Source of the DNA: Seison nebaliae
Taxonomy: Eukaryota > Rotifera > Pararotatoria > Seisonacea > Seisonidae
Reading direction: 5' to 3'
Assembly: GCA_023231475.1 (NCBI GenBank)
Contig: JALJEE010001233.1
Location: forward strand, 1-45,051
DNA length: 45,051 nucleotides
The position numbers and the translations under genes are program-made. Positions within the stretch are counted from its first letter, which is position 1; every line of letters starts with the position of its first letter. Under the pieces are notes generated by a model. The model was not told the DNA's origin and ran no database searches. It saw nothing but the letters and a program-made list of their open reading frames with translations. Shown here in pieces: positions 32,533-44,492 of the stretch.

Positions 32533-33925
32533 TTAATGATTATGAGAATGTGAATGAGAGTGTGAATGAGAATGTGAATGATGATCATCGTTTGAAGATA
32601 AGATTTGTCTGGCCAAATGTCGATGTTCATCGTCATAGATATGAATTGTTAATTGTTTCAATTCATAAGTGTTTGCCGTCGAAGCAGTTAGATTGTCCCA
32701 GATATGTGCGAGAACTAATTGTTGATCAACTCCAGATCGTATTCGAACCGTCAAACATCCAATTAAAGATCCGAATGAAATTGCCCAGAAACATTTCTTG
32801 TCAATGGAGAGCAAACCTTCGAACGTCTCCAATTGTTTCATACATTTGTCAAGAGGTCTGACCACATGTGATGGTGTAACTTGAAGTAGAAGACTTCCCG
32901 AATATTTGCACATTGGCATCATTGTTCCAATGATCATAATTGCAATCAACATTGCCGCCCAAGTATCAATTCCATCTGAATAACTATTAGAAGAAGCATA
33001 TTTGATAAATATTTAAATGAAGACATATTTAACTTGAATCCAATTAATGATTGAACGATTAATAAGATCAGTATTGAACATGAGCCAAGTAGAGTGAAAG
33101 GATTAATTCTTGGTAATAATCGATGACTCAAATTGGGAATTAGACGACATAATGGTTCCAATAATTCACTCACATGAACTTGGAGCCAACTGGATTTGGA
33201 TAAAAGTATGACATGATCCAATGATTCATTTTTCACTCCGTAAATAACCAGATTGTGGACGATGAACATGAATATCGAACAAAGAAATAATCCATTTCTA
33301 AATTAGAAAAATTTCATTATTGAAAATTGAAGAAATTAAAGAGAAAACATTTCTATTTCTTCTGGTTCGAAGAGACGTTCAACACTCTCTTTCAAGATGA
33401 ATACCGCACCAACTATTGCCAGAAGGACACTACAGAAAACGGCAACGACTTGTATTCTCTCATATCTTACTTTTCAGGAGATTATAAGATTATTCAAATA
33501 ATACGAATATGATAATTCAATTACTGACCCATAAGGATAATGTGGTGACTTTCTTTGGTATTTTATCCAACAACTTGAATATGCCGTTGCTAAACTGAAA
33601 TGAATTAATGGAAATTATACAAAAAAAAGTAGAATTACAAACCAGAGGAAATCAGCTAATGTCAATTGTGAGAATGCGAGTAGACCTAAGAACAAATAAA
33701 ATTAATCATCCAATGATTAATTCGTTAAATACGAACTTAGACTTTTGGAATAGTGCTTAGTAACTACGGAAAAGGCGAATGCTAAAAGATTGAGAAGAGT
33801 CAAAAGTAAAATTTTCGATTTCTTCAATTTGATGGAGATATCAGATTAGATGGGCTTGAAAGAATGAATGAAACTGTCCGTTCGTCTTGATGGTTCATTT
33901 TGGGATATAACTTATCGAAAACCAT
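32533..33925 (-). CDS. SLC30A6: Zinc transporter ZnT6 (CDF family, 7 exons)
   Basis: Minus-strand exons 33925-33875, 33821-33743 (or -33737), 33685-33643, 33594-33529, 33465-33349, 33297-33034 and 32983-32533 keep the frame through introns of about 45 to 65 bases; about 356 residues. ZnT6 pairs with ZnT5 to load zinc into enzymes in the early secretory pathway. Family landmarks: YGYERIQVVAVF, AVFILKESVERLFEP, SWLQVHVSELLEPLC, LLPRINPF, GTMMPMCKYSGSLLLQVTP, FWAISFGSLIG and QQLVLAH. As in ZnT6, the usual His/Asp transport ligands of active ZnTs are not seen in helices 2 and 5. It ends in a His-Ser repeat tail encoded by a short tandem repeat. An acceptor-like site lies just upstream of the ATG. 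Confidence 0.93.
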
Positions 33926-34144
33926 GATTTCCTCAAAATCATCAAACTAAAAGAAAATAATGCCAACACGACTCAGTTGGATGTGAAGTGAAGAGCTTAG
34001 AAAAGGAAATATTTTTTCTTAATTAAATCATTTTAAATGATAAGATATTAATTAAAAATTCTGTTCAGATATTTATTTAAATCTTAAATAAAACCAGAAA
34101 AATAAAACATGAAAAATAATAGAAATGTTTATCATTGAATTAGT

Positions 34145-36289
34145 TTATCGTCTTCGTTTCTTGCCACTAAACAAAATAAAGAAATTTTAAGTTGAAAATA
34201 AAATAGGAAAATATTAACGCATATCTCATCGATTTCAAACTCTTCTTTCCTGTTGCTACTAATTCTCTTGTGAATCGTGATTGATTCTTATTTTTATTAA
34301 TTCGTCCGTCCTTCACTCCATTCTTATTATCATCAATAAATGTGTTTAATGGTTGATCTTTTTGTGATTTTTTAATTTGTTTCGTATTGAGTAGAATGGC
34401 TTTGTTGACATCTCGTGTTAGGATGTCTGTTCGTTTCTTCTTTTTTATTTTCCGTCCTTTCGCTTTCGGTTCTAATAATGATTGTTCATTCGTATTCTTC
34501 TTCTCTTGTCGATCTTTATACCATTGTCTCTCTTCTTTCTGTGAAGTTATCTCGTCCTTATTATCTTCTAACAATTTTTGTGCTTTATGTAATTTGTGTT
34601 CGGCTGTTCTCATCTCTTTCTCACATTGTTCCGCTTCATGAACTTCTTTAATATCTGCTTCTAATTCGACGAGTTGTTTTCGATAAGAATCGAGTATATC
34701 TGAAGGAATAATTCTCGCTTTCGGTGTTCTCATTAAATTGGGAATGATTTCTTTCAACAATTTCCTCTCACTTTCACCAACTAATGAAACTGATGTTCCT
34801 TGTTTACCAGCTCGTGCCGTTCTTCCCACACGATGAATATAATGTTTCAATGATGCTGGCATCGTATAATTGATGATGGTATTCACATCAGGAATATCAA
34901 TTCCACGAGAAGCTAAATCTGTCGCGATTAATATATCGATTTCTTTCTTCTTAAATTTCTTCATTACTTCAATTCTCTGTTGTTGTGTCAAATTGCCATG
35001 CAATTCTCCAACATTCATATCGATCAGAGATAAGAGAACATGAAGATGATGACAAAGAACTTTCGTTTGAACGAAAACGATCACATTCTTCTCGAAAGAT
35101 CGTTGAAGAAGTGATAAAAGAATCGATTGTCTCGTCAAATTATTGTCGTTTCTTATCCGAATAAATTCCTGATTGAGATATGGTGTAATTTCTGTATTCT
35201 CATTCATAAACACTTTCGCTGGTGATTTTAATGAGAGATTCATCAACGTCTCAATCTCTTCTGTCATGGTTGCGGAGAATAATAATGTTTGTCTTTCCTT
35301 ATCACACATTTTTACTATTTCGTGAATTTGTTCAGTGAACATATCATCCAACATTCGATCAGCTTCGTCCAAAACTAAAATTTCGATGGAATGTAACGAA
35401 AATCCTGGAGTATTATATAAATGATCGATTAATCGACCCGGCGTCCCGATCAAAATATCGATACCATTCCTCAAAATTAATTCTTCATCTTTTGCATCAG
35501 TTCCACCAATCACCGTCGTGACGGTTATTTGAGGAATAAATTTTAACAATTTCCTCGTCACCTCATTAATTTGGAGTGCCAATTCTCTCGTTGGAGTCAT
35601 TATGAGAACTTTGATCGAATTCCTGTTCGATGTCATTCGATTGTGCGTATAATGAAATAATCGTTCGATTATCGGTAAAATGAATGCTCCCGTCTTTCCT
35701 GAACCAGTGATAGCACATGCACATATATCTTTCCCTTGTAAAATGAGAGGAATTGAATTCAATTGAATACCTGTCGGTTTTATCCATTTCTCTTCTGTCA
35801 ATGCCTTTTTTTATCAAAATTATGAAAGAAAATGATTAAAAAGAAACAAACTTTCATTAATGGACGACAAAGATTGAGACGATTGAAAGAGACATTTTCC
35901 ACATTCGAATTGATGGAAACATTTTCGAAAAATTTATTAATCTCTTCATTATTCGTCGTCTTTTTTCTTATTTTCTTCTCTTTTATTATATCATCTTTCA
36001 CTTCATCATTTTCATCGTCTTCATCGTTTTCCATATTTACATCATCCTCATCTTCCTCATCCGAATTATTAGAAATTAATTTAGTTTTTAATTTCCTTTT
36101 CTTCTTCAATCTCTCAATCGTTTCTTCCACCGACGACTTCTCCGTATATGATTTTTTCTTTTCTTCTTCATTATCCGATTCGATCGTATCCTTTATTACC
36201 TAGAATTGAATTAATAAAGAAGATTAACGAAGTGTAATGAATAAAATAACTGATGAGTTGAAATCAATCGAGAATGCTAAATCTTTCAT
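34145..36289 (-). CDS. DDX27: DEAD-box RNA helicase DDX27/Drs1 (4 exons)
   Basis: Minus-strand exons 36289-36251, 36199-35852, 35804-34219 and 34166-34145 (introns 51, 47 and 52 bases) give 664 residues. DDX27/Drs1 is a nucleolar helicase needed for large-subunit ribosome assembly. Seen in order: acidic and Lys-rich N-terminus; SFNRLNLCRPLMK; Q motif; motif I TGSGKT; PTRELALQ; TPGRL; DEAD; SAT; FVQTK; ATDLASRGID; HRVGRTARAGKQG; then the DDX27-specific SVSLVGESERKLLKEI and the coiled-coil Glu/Lys-rich tail with ARIIPSDI. The last 22-base exon restores a basic nucleolar ending, GKKRRR. All helicase motifs intact. Confidence 0.96.
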
Positions 36290-36503
36290 TATTTAAACAC
36301 GTGAACTTATTTAATATCAGAAGCTTATTAATCAAATTAATGAACTTTACAATTTTTTAAAGAATAAATTTTATTTCAATTATTTTGTTTCTTAGATATT
36401 ATGTAATCATAATGATATTTCCTACTCCAAACCTGTTTATCAACCAAACATACTTCAGGCAATATTTATCGAACAATTTTATTTCAAAAAGAGATCGTTT
36501 AAA
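36290..36503. promoter_or_regulatory. Divergent promoter region, DDX27 / nine-exon orphan
   Basis: 214 AT-rich bases between two divergent start codons; both core promoters must lie here unless there are 5' untranslated exons. No clear TATA box or X-box seen. Confidence 0.4.
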
Positions 36504-38651
36504 ATGTTACCTAAACCAAGTTAACTTTAAAATTTACTGAAATTTTCTTTCAGTTTTCTCTCATAATTGCTCTTGTTAATTGAAAAATGGAAAGATCCTT
36601 ACGGTAAAAATACGTTGAATCCACCAGATACCGTCAATTGGAATCGTTATTATTTTCATACAGAAGAAGTGGCACCAAGACAGAATTCGTTGTTGCAAAA
36701 CCTACATCAAACTGAAGTTCGATATACAGTGGACAATTTGTATGCGAAACAGAATTTGGGTAAGCCAACAAGAGCTAGGTTGGTGGATATTGAGAGAAAT
36801 GTAATTTTTTGACAAGTTGATAGTCGAGACGAGTAATATGATTACCATTTATTTTTAATTAACAACAAGAACAATAAGAAGAATAGCGCTAATAGGAAAA
36901 TAATTAAATTATCAATTTATCTCTTCATTTAGTGTGTTACGATATCGGAGCATTGAATTGCCCGTACTGAAAGAGACGAAAGCACAAAAATTGGCAGAAA
37001 AACGAAAACAAGAAGAATTCCATCGTAGTTGTATGAGAATCAGAAAGCGCTATTCTAACAACTATAATAAAGATAATAAGAAATTACATAAATTTATGGT
37101 TGCTAGTCGATACAATAGGTTTCTTCTCAATTCCGTTTTGTATTTGATCAGAATTATCTTCTTAATAAATCTCATCCTATTCTATCAGATTCGATACTGT
37201 CGATTCGAACCTTTTATTAGATAAGGGAATTTTCATAAGTCGTAACGATCCGACAAAAGTTTTTGTCAAGCCGAAACAGTTAGAGAAGTTTCGAGAGAGA
37301 ATGAATCATGAAGATCATATGAATTTCCATTCGAATAAGATGATCAATAATATCGGACATACTGATGATGACCATGATCATGTTGACGTATTAGATGAGA
37401 AGAGAGAGTTAAGTAAACGAGAGAAAGTAAATCAAACATTTAGTTTGGATGTGGAAAAGAAAGATTATCAACGACCGACATATCTGGAATTGGGGAAGGC
37501 ATTGGAGAACAAGACGAATTCACGCCAAATGAAAGAGAGCTCGTGCCAAACAGAATTAAAGCAACAGGCAATCTGTTTACTTTATATAATTTGTCAACGA
37601 ATTTCTAATTTCTTTTAAATAATTTTCTTCCTGTCTCTATCTCTTCATTCATCTACCCACTCATATCTTACCTTACCCATATGCATATCCGTCCGATTCA
37701 TTCTTACATATATCCGCATCTTCCCAATCATCGACTATGATATGAACAAACACATCATATTCTATTCATCTACTTTCAATTTTAAATTATTATTATCACT
37801 GATCTTCCTTCTATTCATTCTTATTATCATCATCATCATCATCTTCATCATCATTACTACCTTGTGTGTTGTAAATGCAGATGTACCTAAACATACAGTA
37901 CCATTAATACGAAAAAAGAACGATCCACAGCTTATTACACGGGAAGAATTAGAAAAATCTACAATTGATCGGTACGACAACAAGAAGATTGTTCAAACTG
38001 CCATTCAAATCGAGTTTATTTTCCTTCCTTCATTCTCTTGCATACATCATCCTCTTCTTCCTTGGAACAATTAAACAATTCCCACCTTCATTCGTTATTA
38101 TAGCGACATCATTAAGAATCGTTAAAATTCTTCTTCCTTTTTTTCTTTTTCGAATTATCTTCTTTTAATTTAGGTGGTGAAGGAGATAAAATTAAACCAA
38201 CTATCGTACAACCGAACGCAGAAGATAATTCCAGTTCATTTTTTATTTCAGAGAAAACTTCTTTACAAACCATTCTTCTTTAGGGAAAACTTCTTCAGAC
38301 AAAAAAATGCAAAATAAGAGAACTGTTCAATTTTCAGCAAATGACAAATTATCGGAAAATGGCGATAATCTCCTAATGAATGAACATTCATTAGCAAACA
38401 CATTCCAAGGAGATGTCAAGCATTTTGTTGATCATATTGTAAAGAATAGTATTACTCATTTAGCACAAGATAATTTGAAGATTTCCGTTAGACATCATCA
38501 TTTTTATTTGGAAAGAAACATAATTTTGTTTTTTATTTACATCAATCATTAATTTCCCAACTCATAAACAATTTAGCGCGAAGCTTCCACAATCAGTTAC
38601 AAGACCGTTTCAGTCGAGGATTTCCATCGCGATGGTTTTGAAGGAAAATAA
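36504..38651 (+). CDS. Uncharacterised 419-residue protein (9 exons, including a 17-base micro-exon)
   Basis: Exons consistent in frame: 36504-36519, 36595-36778, 36933-37118, 37189-37574, 37881-38013 (or -37971), 38104-38120, 38174-38233, 38284-38486, 38577-38651. The product is soluble and highly charged with no membrane segment. Seen: NPYGKNTLNPPDTVNWNR near the start, a basic helical segment (KETKAQKLAEKRKQEEFHRS), RNDPTKVFVKPKQLEKFRERM, a His/Asp-rich patch, VPLIRKKNDPQLITREELE and a Ser/Thr-rich end. The pattern recalls microtubule- or cilia-associated proteins but I recognise no family. Splice sites of exons 2-3 and 5-6 are the least certain. Its stop lies 18 bases from that of the convergent CLAMP gene. 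Confidence 0.6.
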
Positions 38652-38669
38652 TAGAAACAATTCATATCA

Positions 38670-40042
38670 TTATTCTAATTCATCAATTAAATCATTCATT
38701 GATTTCTTGAACATTTTCGAAATTAGTTCTTTCGTTTGTTGTTTAACTGAACAGAAAGAATAAAATGTTTTGAAAAATGGCAAATAAAAAATTTGAACTT
38801 TTCTCTTGTTTCTCCTCCGTCAATTCTTTGAGATTCTTAGCAGGCGTCTCCGATTCATGTAATTTAATTTTCATTAAACTTATATCATTCATTACATCTA
38901 ATTCGTCTTTACTTCGTCTACCATTATTCGATTCCAATTGACTGATAATATCAATCGTTAATGCCGGCTGAAACAGAATTTAAAGAATAAGTTCTAACTA
39001 GAAGAAAATTAACGTTAAGAGAAAAAATATATTTCATTTGACGAATAGTCCTCATTAAATATCGGTTGACAAAAGCAATAATTTTCATAACATTATTTGG
39101 ATGAAACACTAAAATAAAATAAGGAGGTTTCTAAGAAAAAAAGAGAAAACATATAAAATTCTTTCTAGTAGAAAACACATGTAACTTGAATAGAATGACG
39201 TAACATTAAATCTCGGAATAATATTTGCACTTCCTCGTGATTATCTTTCGGGGTTTCTGTTTGTAAATATAATAAAAAGTTTATTTATCTTATTAGATAA
39301 ATATATAAATTTAAACAAACCGATAATAGCACTATGTAATTCCATAACGATAGAGAGCATAGTAGATGATTGCATCATGGAAAATCGATGACTTTCACAA
39401 TATTTCCAGGTGGAATAGAGAAGTGAGGAGAATATGTCAATTTTACCATCGGAATCAAATTGCATTTCCAATTTTAATCGTTTGCGTAAAAAACTGATAA
39501 TGATTAATTGAAAATCATACGATTAAATTTCGAAGAAAATAAAATGAAACGTTTTTATTTCATCTGGATCCCAAAGAGATTGAATATGTTGCATGTCGTT
39601 CAAAAAGAAATGTTTCCTGCAGTTGAAAATTTTTTTATTGATTTTTTAAGTATTTAATGAGAGAAAAGTTGGGAACCATATCATGTTCTTCGCTGGAATA
39701 ATCCTGGGCTTTAAATAATTATTATAAATTAAAAATATAGAAATAAGATAAAAGGAACTTCTGGAAGACTCTCTAGCATCATTAGTTTTTCTTCCGAATT
39801 CATTTGGGAAAGTGGTTGGGAGACAACACAAAAAATGTAGAAAGTAAACTGAAACTCTTAAACAAAGAGAAAGTTTCCAATTTCAGTTTAGTCTTACTGG
39901 TTTCCCGATGAGAGATTCGAGTTCAGGAAAAATTTCTTTCAATAAACGACCTTGTAAAAACTAAAACACTCTTACAAAAATATTGAGGTATTATTAATTG
40001 TATTCATAAATTCGGTATTAATTCCAAGTTAACATTCGGCAT
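38670..40042 (-). CDS. CLAMP/C1a-32-domain protein, CFAP119 (CCDC189)-like (10 exons)
   Basis: Minus-strand exons 40042-40034, 39960-39898, 39848-39759, 39708-39677, 39616-39551, 39493-39321, 39256-39186, 39130-39014, 38967-38799 and 38746-38670 stay in frame throughout (introns 46 to 73 bases); 288 residues. The middle resembles the CLAMP family (flagellar C1a complex subunit C1a-32, animal CFAP119): FRDLMLRHSIQKPPYFILVF, then VNRYLMRTIRQMKYIFSLNPALTIDI, echoing the family's HSVQRPP and YFRHYKxYxYVF stretches. These proteins belong to the central apparatus of motile cilia. The C-terminus is a coiled coil. The nine-base first exon is uncertain. Family call from remembered motifs. Confidence 0.62.
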
Positions 40043-40154
40043 TACTTCGTTTTTTCACTTATTCTTACACATCTCCATTATGTATTTTTCAACATCGTTT
40101 TTCATTATTCTCCCTTTATTTAAGGAGAAGTTCATTTAAGAATTTTAGAGAGAG

Positions 40155-40201
40155 ATGGCAACAAGATTGTATAAAGAAACAAACTTTGTTTCCATGGTTT
40201 C
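40155..40201. promoter_or_regulatory. X-box-like elements in a divergent promoter
   Basis: The half-site ATGGCAAC (40155-40162) and GTTTCCATGGTTTC (40188-40201), whose left half fits the RFX X-box and whose right half has two mismatches, lie between the divergent starts of the CLAMP-domain gene and the small PPxY membrane protein gene. RFX control of a ciliary gene from here would be expected; binding is inferred. Confidence 0.35.
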
Positions 40202-40301
40202 ATTCATTTGCTTAAAATTATTGACCAACTCTGAATAATGTGATATTTAAAGTAATATCTCAATTCATAAGTTGAAAAAATTTTTCCGACAAACAGCAAA
40301 A

Positions 40302-40855
40302 ATGGCCGACATTGTAAATTGTATGGTTGAACCCGAGCATTATCGATGTCACAATACGGCCAGTTGTCAAACGTTGGTGATATTTCTATCAGAACCCAAA
40401 TTTCACATTGCCACCGTTTCAGATTGGAATGTAGAATTGCCTCAGGAGTAACCACAATTGTTTTAGTTATTGTAATAGCAATTATTTGTTGTTGCTGTTA
40501 TGATAGAAGAAATAAAAAAAAAATAGGTTCATACTTATCATCAATGTTCTAATTCTTATCATTTTTTTCAGGTAAATCCATTTTCAATAATAAACACAAA
40601 ACAAACGAAAATTTTGTAATAACCAAAAAAGACGATCCCAATGGAAAACCTTTAAATAACAAAAACCTCGATGATCCAGACAATGTCTGCGTGATTAAAA
40701 TCGACGATGGAGATGACAAGAAAGATGGAAAGGATGATATTGGTTTCGATATCGAACGCAATATACCACCACCAAAGTATAATGAAGTCTTTATCAAACC
40801 CATCACTGATGAAGAAAGGACGAGCCATTTAGGCTTTAAAGCGAGTATTGATTAA
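40302..40855 (+). CDS. Small single-pass membrane protein with Cys-rich head and PPxY tail (3 exons)
   Basis: Exons 40302-40372, 40423-40526 and 40572-40855 (introns 50 and 45 bases) give 152 residues. The 30-residue N-terminal head has four Cys (7, 16, 22, 27) and no signal peptide. A transmembrane helix spans about 32-49 and ends in four consecutive Cys (46-49), followed by a basic stop-transfer, likely palmitoylated. The cytosolic tail is Asp/Lys/Asn-rich and carries PPPKY (124-128), a WW-domain ligand. The plan is like Shisa, CYYR1 or WBP1/VOPP1-type proteins, though without convincing homology. AATAAA at 40909 supports the 3' end. Confidence 0.7.
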
Positions 40856-40908
40856 ATTTTCCATGTATTTTATTAGCCCAATCAGTTTTTATATAATTAA
40901 TCTTAACA

Positions 40909-40914
40909 AATAAA
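40909..40914 (+). terminator. Polyadenylation signal of the small PPxY gene
   Basis: AATAAA 54 bases after the stop. Confidence 0.5.
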
Positions 40915-41505
40915 TTTTCATTCTACTTATTTAATTTTAACACACTTTTCATAAAGTTGTCACCACACTATAACTAATTAACAATACAATTATTATTTTG
41001 TATTCGAAACGTTTTATTAATTATAAATTATACATCCAGTTTAAGTTCACAATTACAAATAATCGGAAAATTAATAAATAACTCATTTAGCATTAACGGA
41101 ATTTTGATGGAATTTAAAAATAAAAAATTATAGAAGTAAATTAGAGAATATTTAATTTTTCATAAAAGAAAAAGAATTAGCTTAAAGAAAATAGACCTTG
41201 GAACTTCCAATGTTGTTCCTATTTATGTTCCGATGCGAATGAATTTGCGATTAATGGGACTAACTGTTTGTAAAATTACGAAATTCCACCATAATAATAA
41301 ACTTCCATAACTACTAAAGGGAATTTCACATGAAATTTAAATGTTTTCAATATAGAAATTTTTGGTAAAAGTTTGGAAGACACATTCTAATGTTGTACCA
41401 ACATAAAATCTTTCAATTTCAAGTAAAAATTTTCATTTTTTCAAGTTTCATTTTCCTGTTCAATTTTGCAATTTTCTTTCTAATTTTTCCAAAAAGAGAA
41501 AAAGT
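40915..41505. other. AT-rich intergenic stretch before NT5C2
   Basis: No coding sequence or repeat recognised; it must contain the NT5C2 promoter. Confidence 0.4.
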
Positions 41506-43373
41506 ATGACTGCTAAAAACGATGTAATGAATAACAAACGAGCACCGCAGAAACGGTTATACGAACAATTTATATCATATTCATAATAATTTGAAAATAA
41601 AAAGAATTTTCGTAAATCGTCCAGTCGATCTGTCAGCGGTAAAATATGTTGGATTCGATATGGATTACACTTTAGCACGTTTACATTTTCCATTTTTTTG
41701 TTGGTTTATTTTATTTTTAGTTTATAAGTCACCTGACTTTGAACAACTTGTTTATGATGAGGTGATGAATCACTTGATCGAATCATATGGTTATCCTAAA
41801 GAGATGAAAGATCTACATCCAAATTATCATGACAATTTTGGAGTTCGGTTAATTTAAAATTATCAAAAATTTAAAGTAATTTAATCGTTATTAAGTGGAG
41901 TATGGTTAGACAGGGATTATGGTAATCTATTAAAAACTGACGCATACGGGAACATCACACTGGCATTTCATGGATTTCGAGAATTGACAAAGTAAATTTT
42001 TTTTCTTTTCGGTTTCTTCTATTGGATGATAATTAGTGAAGAAATTCTCGAATATTATCCAAATAAATTTGTTGGATTTGCTTCAGATCGAATATTTGTT
42101 ATGAGTACATTATATCATCTTCCAGGTGAATGTCAACTTCAATAAAAAATTTTAAGAAATATTTTTTTTAGAAATTTACGCAATTGCTTGTGCAATTAGT
42201 TATTTTGAGAAACAAAGAAAGAGCGAAAAATTAACGTTGGATAAATGTTTTTAAAAAAATCCTTCAATATATTTGTAGTTTTGAAAAGTTTATTCGATGC
42301 AAGAGGAAAGATACTCGAGTTTATTATCGTGATATCTGTTCTGATATCCGACAAACAATCGATTATGTACATAATGCCGTTAATATTACTTGTTTATATA
42401 ATTTTAAAAAATTGAAAAAAAAAACTTCCTTAGGGAATAATTAAAAATTTTACTGTGAAAAATATTGAGAAATTCCTTGGCAAAGAACCGATATTAGCAA
42501 CATATTTGTCTCGGTTACTCTGCTTAATTTTTTCTACAATAAATTAATTCAGGAATTTTCAAAAATAGATTGAAGGAAAGTAAAAGAAAAATATTCTTAT
42601 TAACAAACTCACCATATGATTATACTGATAGTATTATGTCATATTTATTGAATGACAATGGGAATAATTGGAGGAATTATTTCGATTACATAGTTGTGGA
42701 TGCTATGAAACCTGCATTTTTTGAGGATTCATCATTATTTCGAGAAATTCATACAGTTCTCTTTTATCAATTAGATATATATACTCATATTTTTTAGGGT
42801 ACGAAAAAATTAAAAATTGGATTACATGAAGGACCGTTAATCCCCGGGAAAGTGTATTCGAAAGGAAATGTTGATACGTTTATGAAGTGTATGGGAGCGG
42901 AAGGAAAAGACGTTCTGTATGTTGGAGATCACGTGTTTGGCGATGTTCTCAAATCAAAAAAGTTACATGGCTGGAGAACATTCTTATTAGTTCCTGAATT
43001 ATTAAAAGAGATCAAGAATTGGCAGTCTAATCCATCACTTTATACCGAATACGATAGTTTGAATGAATCGATATCAAACCGATTTCTCAATAAAGATTCT
43101 TCATATATTCCATCGACAATTGAGTTAGATGAACTGAAGACAATGAATGAACGCTTGAGAGAATTGTTAGATGAAATGGAAAATTTGTACCCGAAACGAA
43201 TGGGATCGCTACTGCGAACATTTAATCGTCCTACTCATTTTGCATCACAAATGGTTAGATACGCTGATTTGTATGCGTCCACTTGTTTCAACTTAATCTT
43301 TTATCCACTACACTATCCTTTCCGAACGACTGAAACGATATCTATGCCACATGAATCAACAATTCATCATTAG
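41506..43373 (+). CDS. NT5C2: Cytosolic purine 5'-nucleotidase cN-II (10 exons)
   Basis: Exons 41506-41555, 41605-41678, 41721-41847, 41896-41991, 42037-42125, 42172-42235, 42279-42378, 42434-42513, 42569-42755 and 42798-43373 (introns 42 to 55 bases) give 480 residues. cN-II dephosphorylates IMP and GMP in the cytosol. Seen: HAD motif I DMDYT with nucleophile D35 and D37; [21 protein letters not shown]; motif [25 protein letters not shown]; and motif III region [15 protein letters not shown] followed by [11 protein letters not shown]. The end reads [18 protein letters not shown] and MPHEST, as in human cN-II, but the long acidic C-terminal tail of the vertebrate enzyme is missing. Confidence 0.95.
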
Positions 43374-43635
43374 ACAATATTTAATTATGAATAGAAAATC
43401 ATTTTAAATGAGAAAAAAAATTAAATGAAATTTTATAGAAACTTTACTTGTATTTTAGCAGATTCCTCTTCCTTTTTTAATTTTCTTAATTTCGATGGAC
43501 CAAAAAGAGTCTTGTTGTTTACATTTATTGTAGCACGTGACTGGATGCTTTAGTAGAATTAAAGAATCTCATCCGGCGAATTCATTTTCATCTTCCATTC
43601 GCGTGTCTCTCCTTACAAAAATATTATCTCTCAAA

Positions 43636-44492
43636 ATGATAATACTAGTCATTCCTGTCGCTCTTCTAATTCTCATTATTTTATTGGATTTCATTTTCCC
43701 GAAAATTATTGGGAAAAAATTTCGGTTTAAAATTTTTTTTCAAATTTATTAATTTTCTTTTAATTTCCTCCAAATTAGAAATTTATTAAGAAAAGAACAA
43801 TTCTTTTGGAATTTAACAGTTATTCGAGCACTTTTCGGCATTTTTGGTTTATGTATCGGTTTGTTAATTTTTTCATTTGACATATTCATCTCATCATTAT
43901 TTCTAAAGGCTTCCACACTTTATTCTTTGATACTGAATTACAGGATGACAAATTATACAAAACAAATCAGAAATCACGGACAGCTATGGAAATCAGTATC
44001 GGATTCTTCCTTTTCGAATGTGTTGCTCTAATTTATTATGATATGATTTATAGTAAACGATGGACACGTGAATTACATGTACATCATGTGGCATCACTGA
44101 TTGCGGTATCAAATACTTATTTTAGTCAGAATATTCATTATTTTTCAACTTTGGCTCTCCTTCTTGAGATGACAACTCCGTTTACAGCATTCTCTTGGTG
44201 CACATTGAAAATGGGATATAGTCAGCGAACATTTTGGAAGATCAATCAATTCTTTCTACTTCATCTCTTCCATTTGAGACATGTAATCGAATGTTATGCT
44301 TTATATGCCATCTACCAATTGATAGCGGATGAAAATAAATATTTTGACATTCCATTTTTTGTGGCATTTTGGAATTTATTCGGATATCTACTTCTCGCTT
44401 TCTACCTCACACCATTTTGGACTTACAAAAAGACAATGCAAATAATAAGTCCTCATGATTTCAACCATCATCAGGTAAATAAGAAAATGTGA
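43636..44492 (+). CDS. TLC-domain membrane protein (3 exons)
   Basis: Exons 43636-43724, 43779-43858 and 43909-44492 (introns 54 and 50 bases) give 250 residues. The first ATG is followed at once by a hydrophobic anchor (ILVIPVALLILIILLDF). The TLC (TRAM-LAG1-CLN8) core follows: GFHTLFFDTELQ, a helix with FECVALIYYDMIY, the conserved LHVHHVASLIAV with paired His, LLEMTTPFTAFSW, and more membrane helices. TLCD proteins shape membrane lipid composition; ceramide synthases share the fold but have an additional Lag1 motif not seen here. A donor at CAG|GTAAAT near 44475 offers an alternative end joined to TVK-stop. Which TLCD subtype is unclear. Confidence 0.8.

Noticed and set aside
34387-36203. 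Plus-strand frames opposite DDX27, rich in Ser and Phe
   Set aside because: Shadows of Glu/Lys/Asp-rich codons of DDX27.
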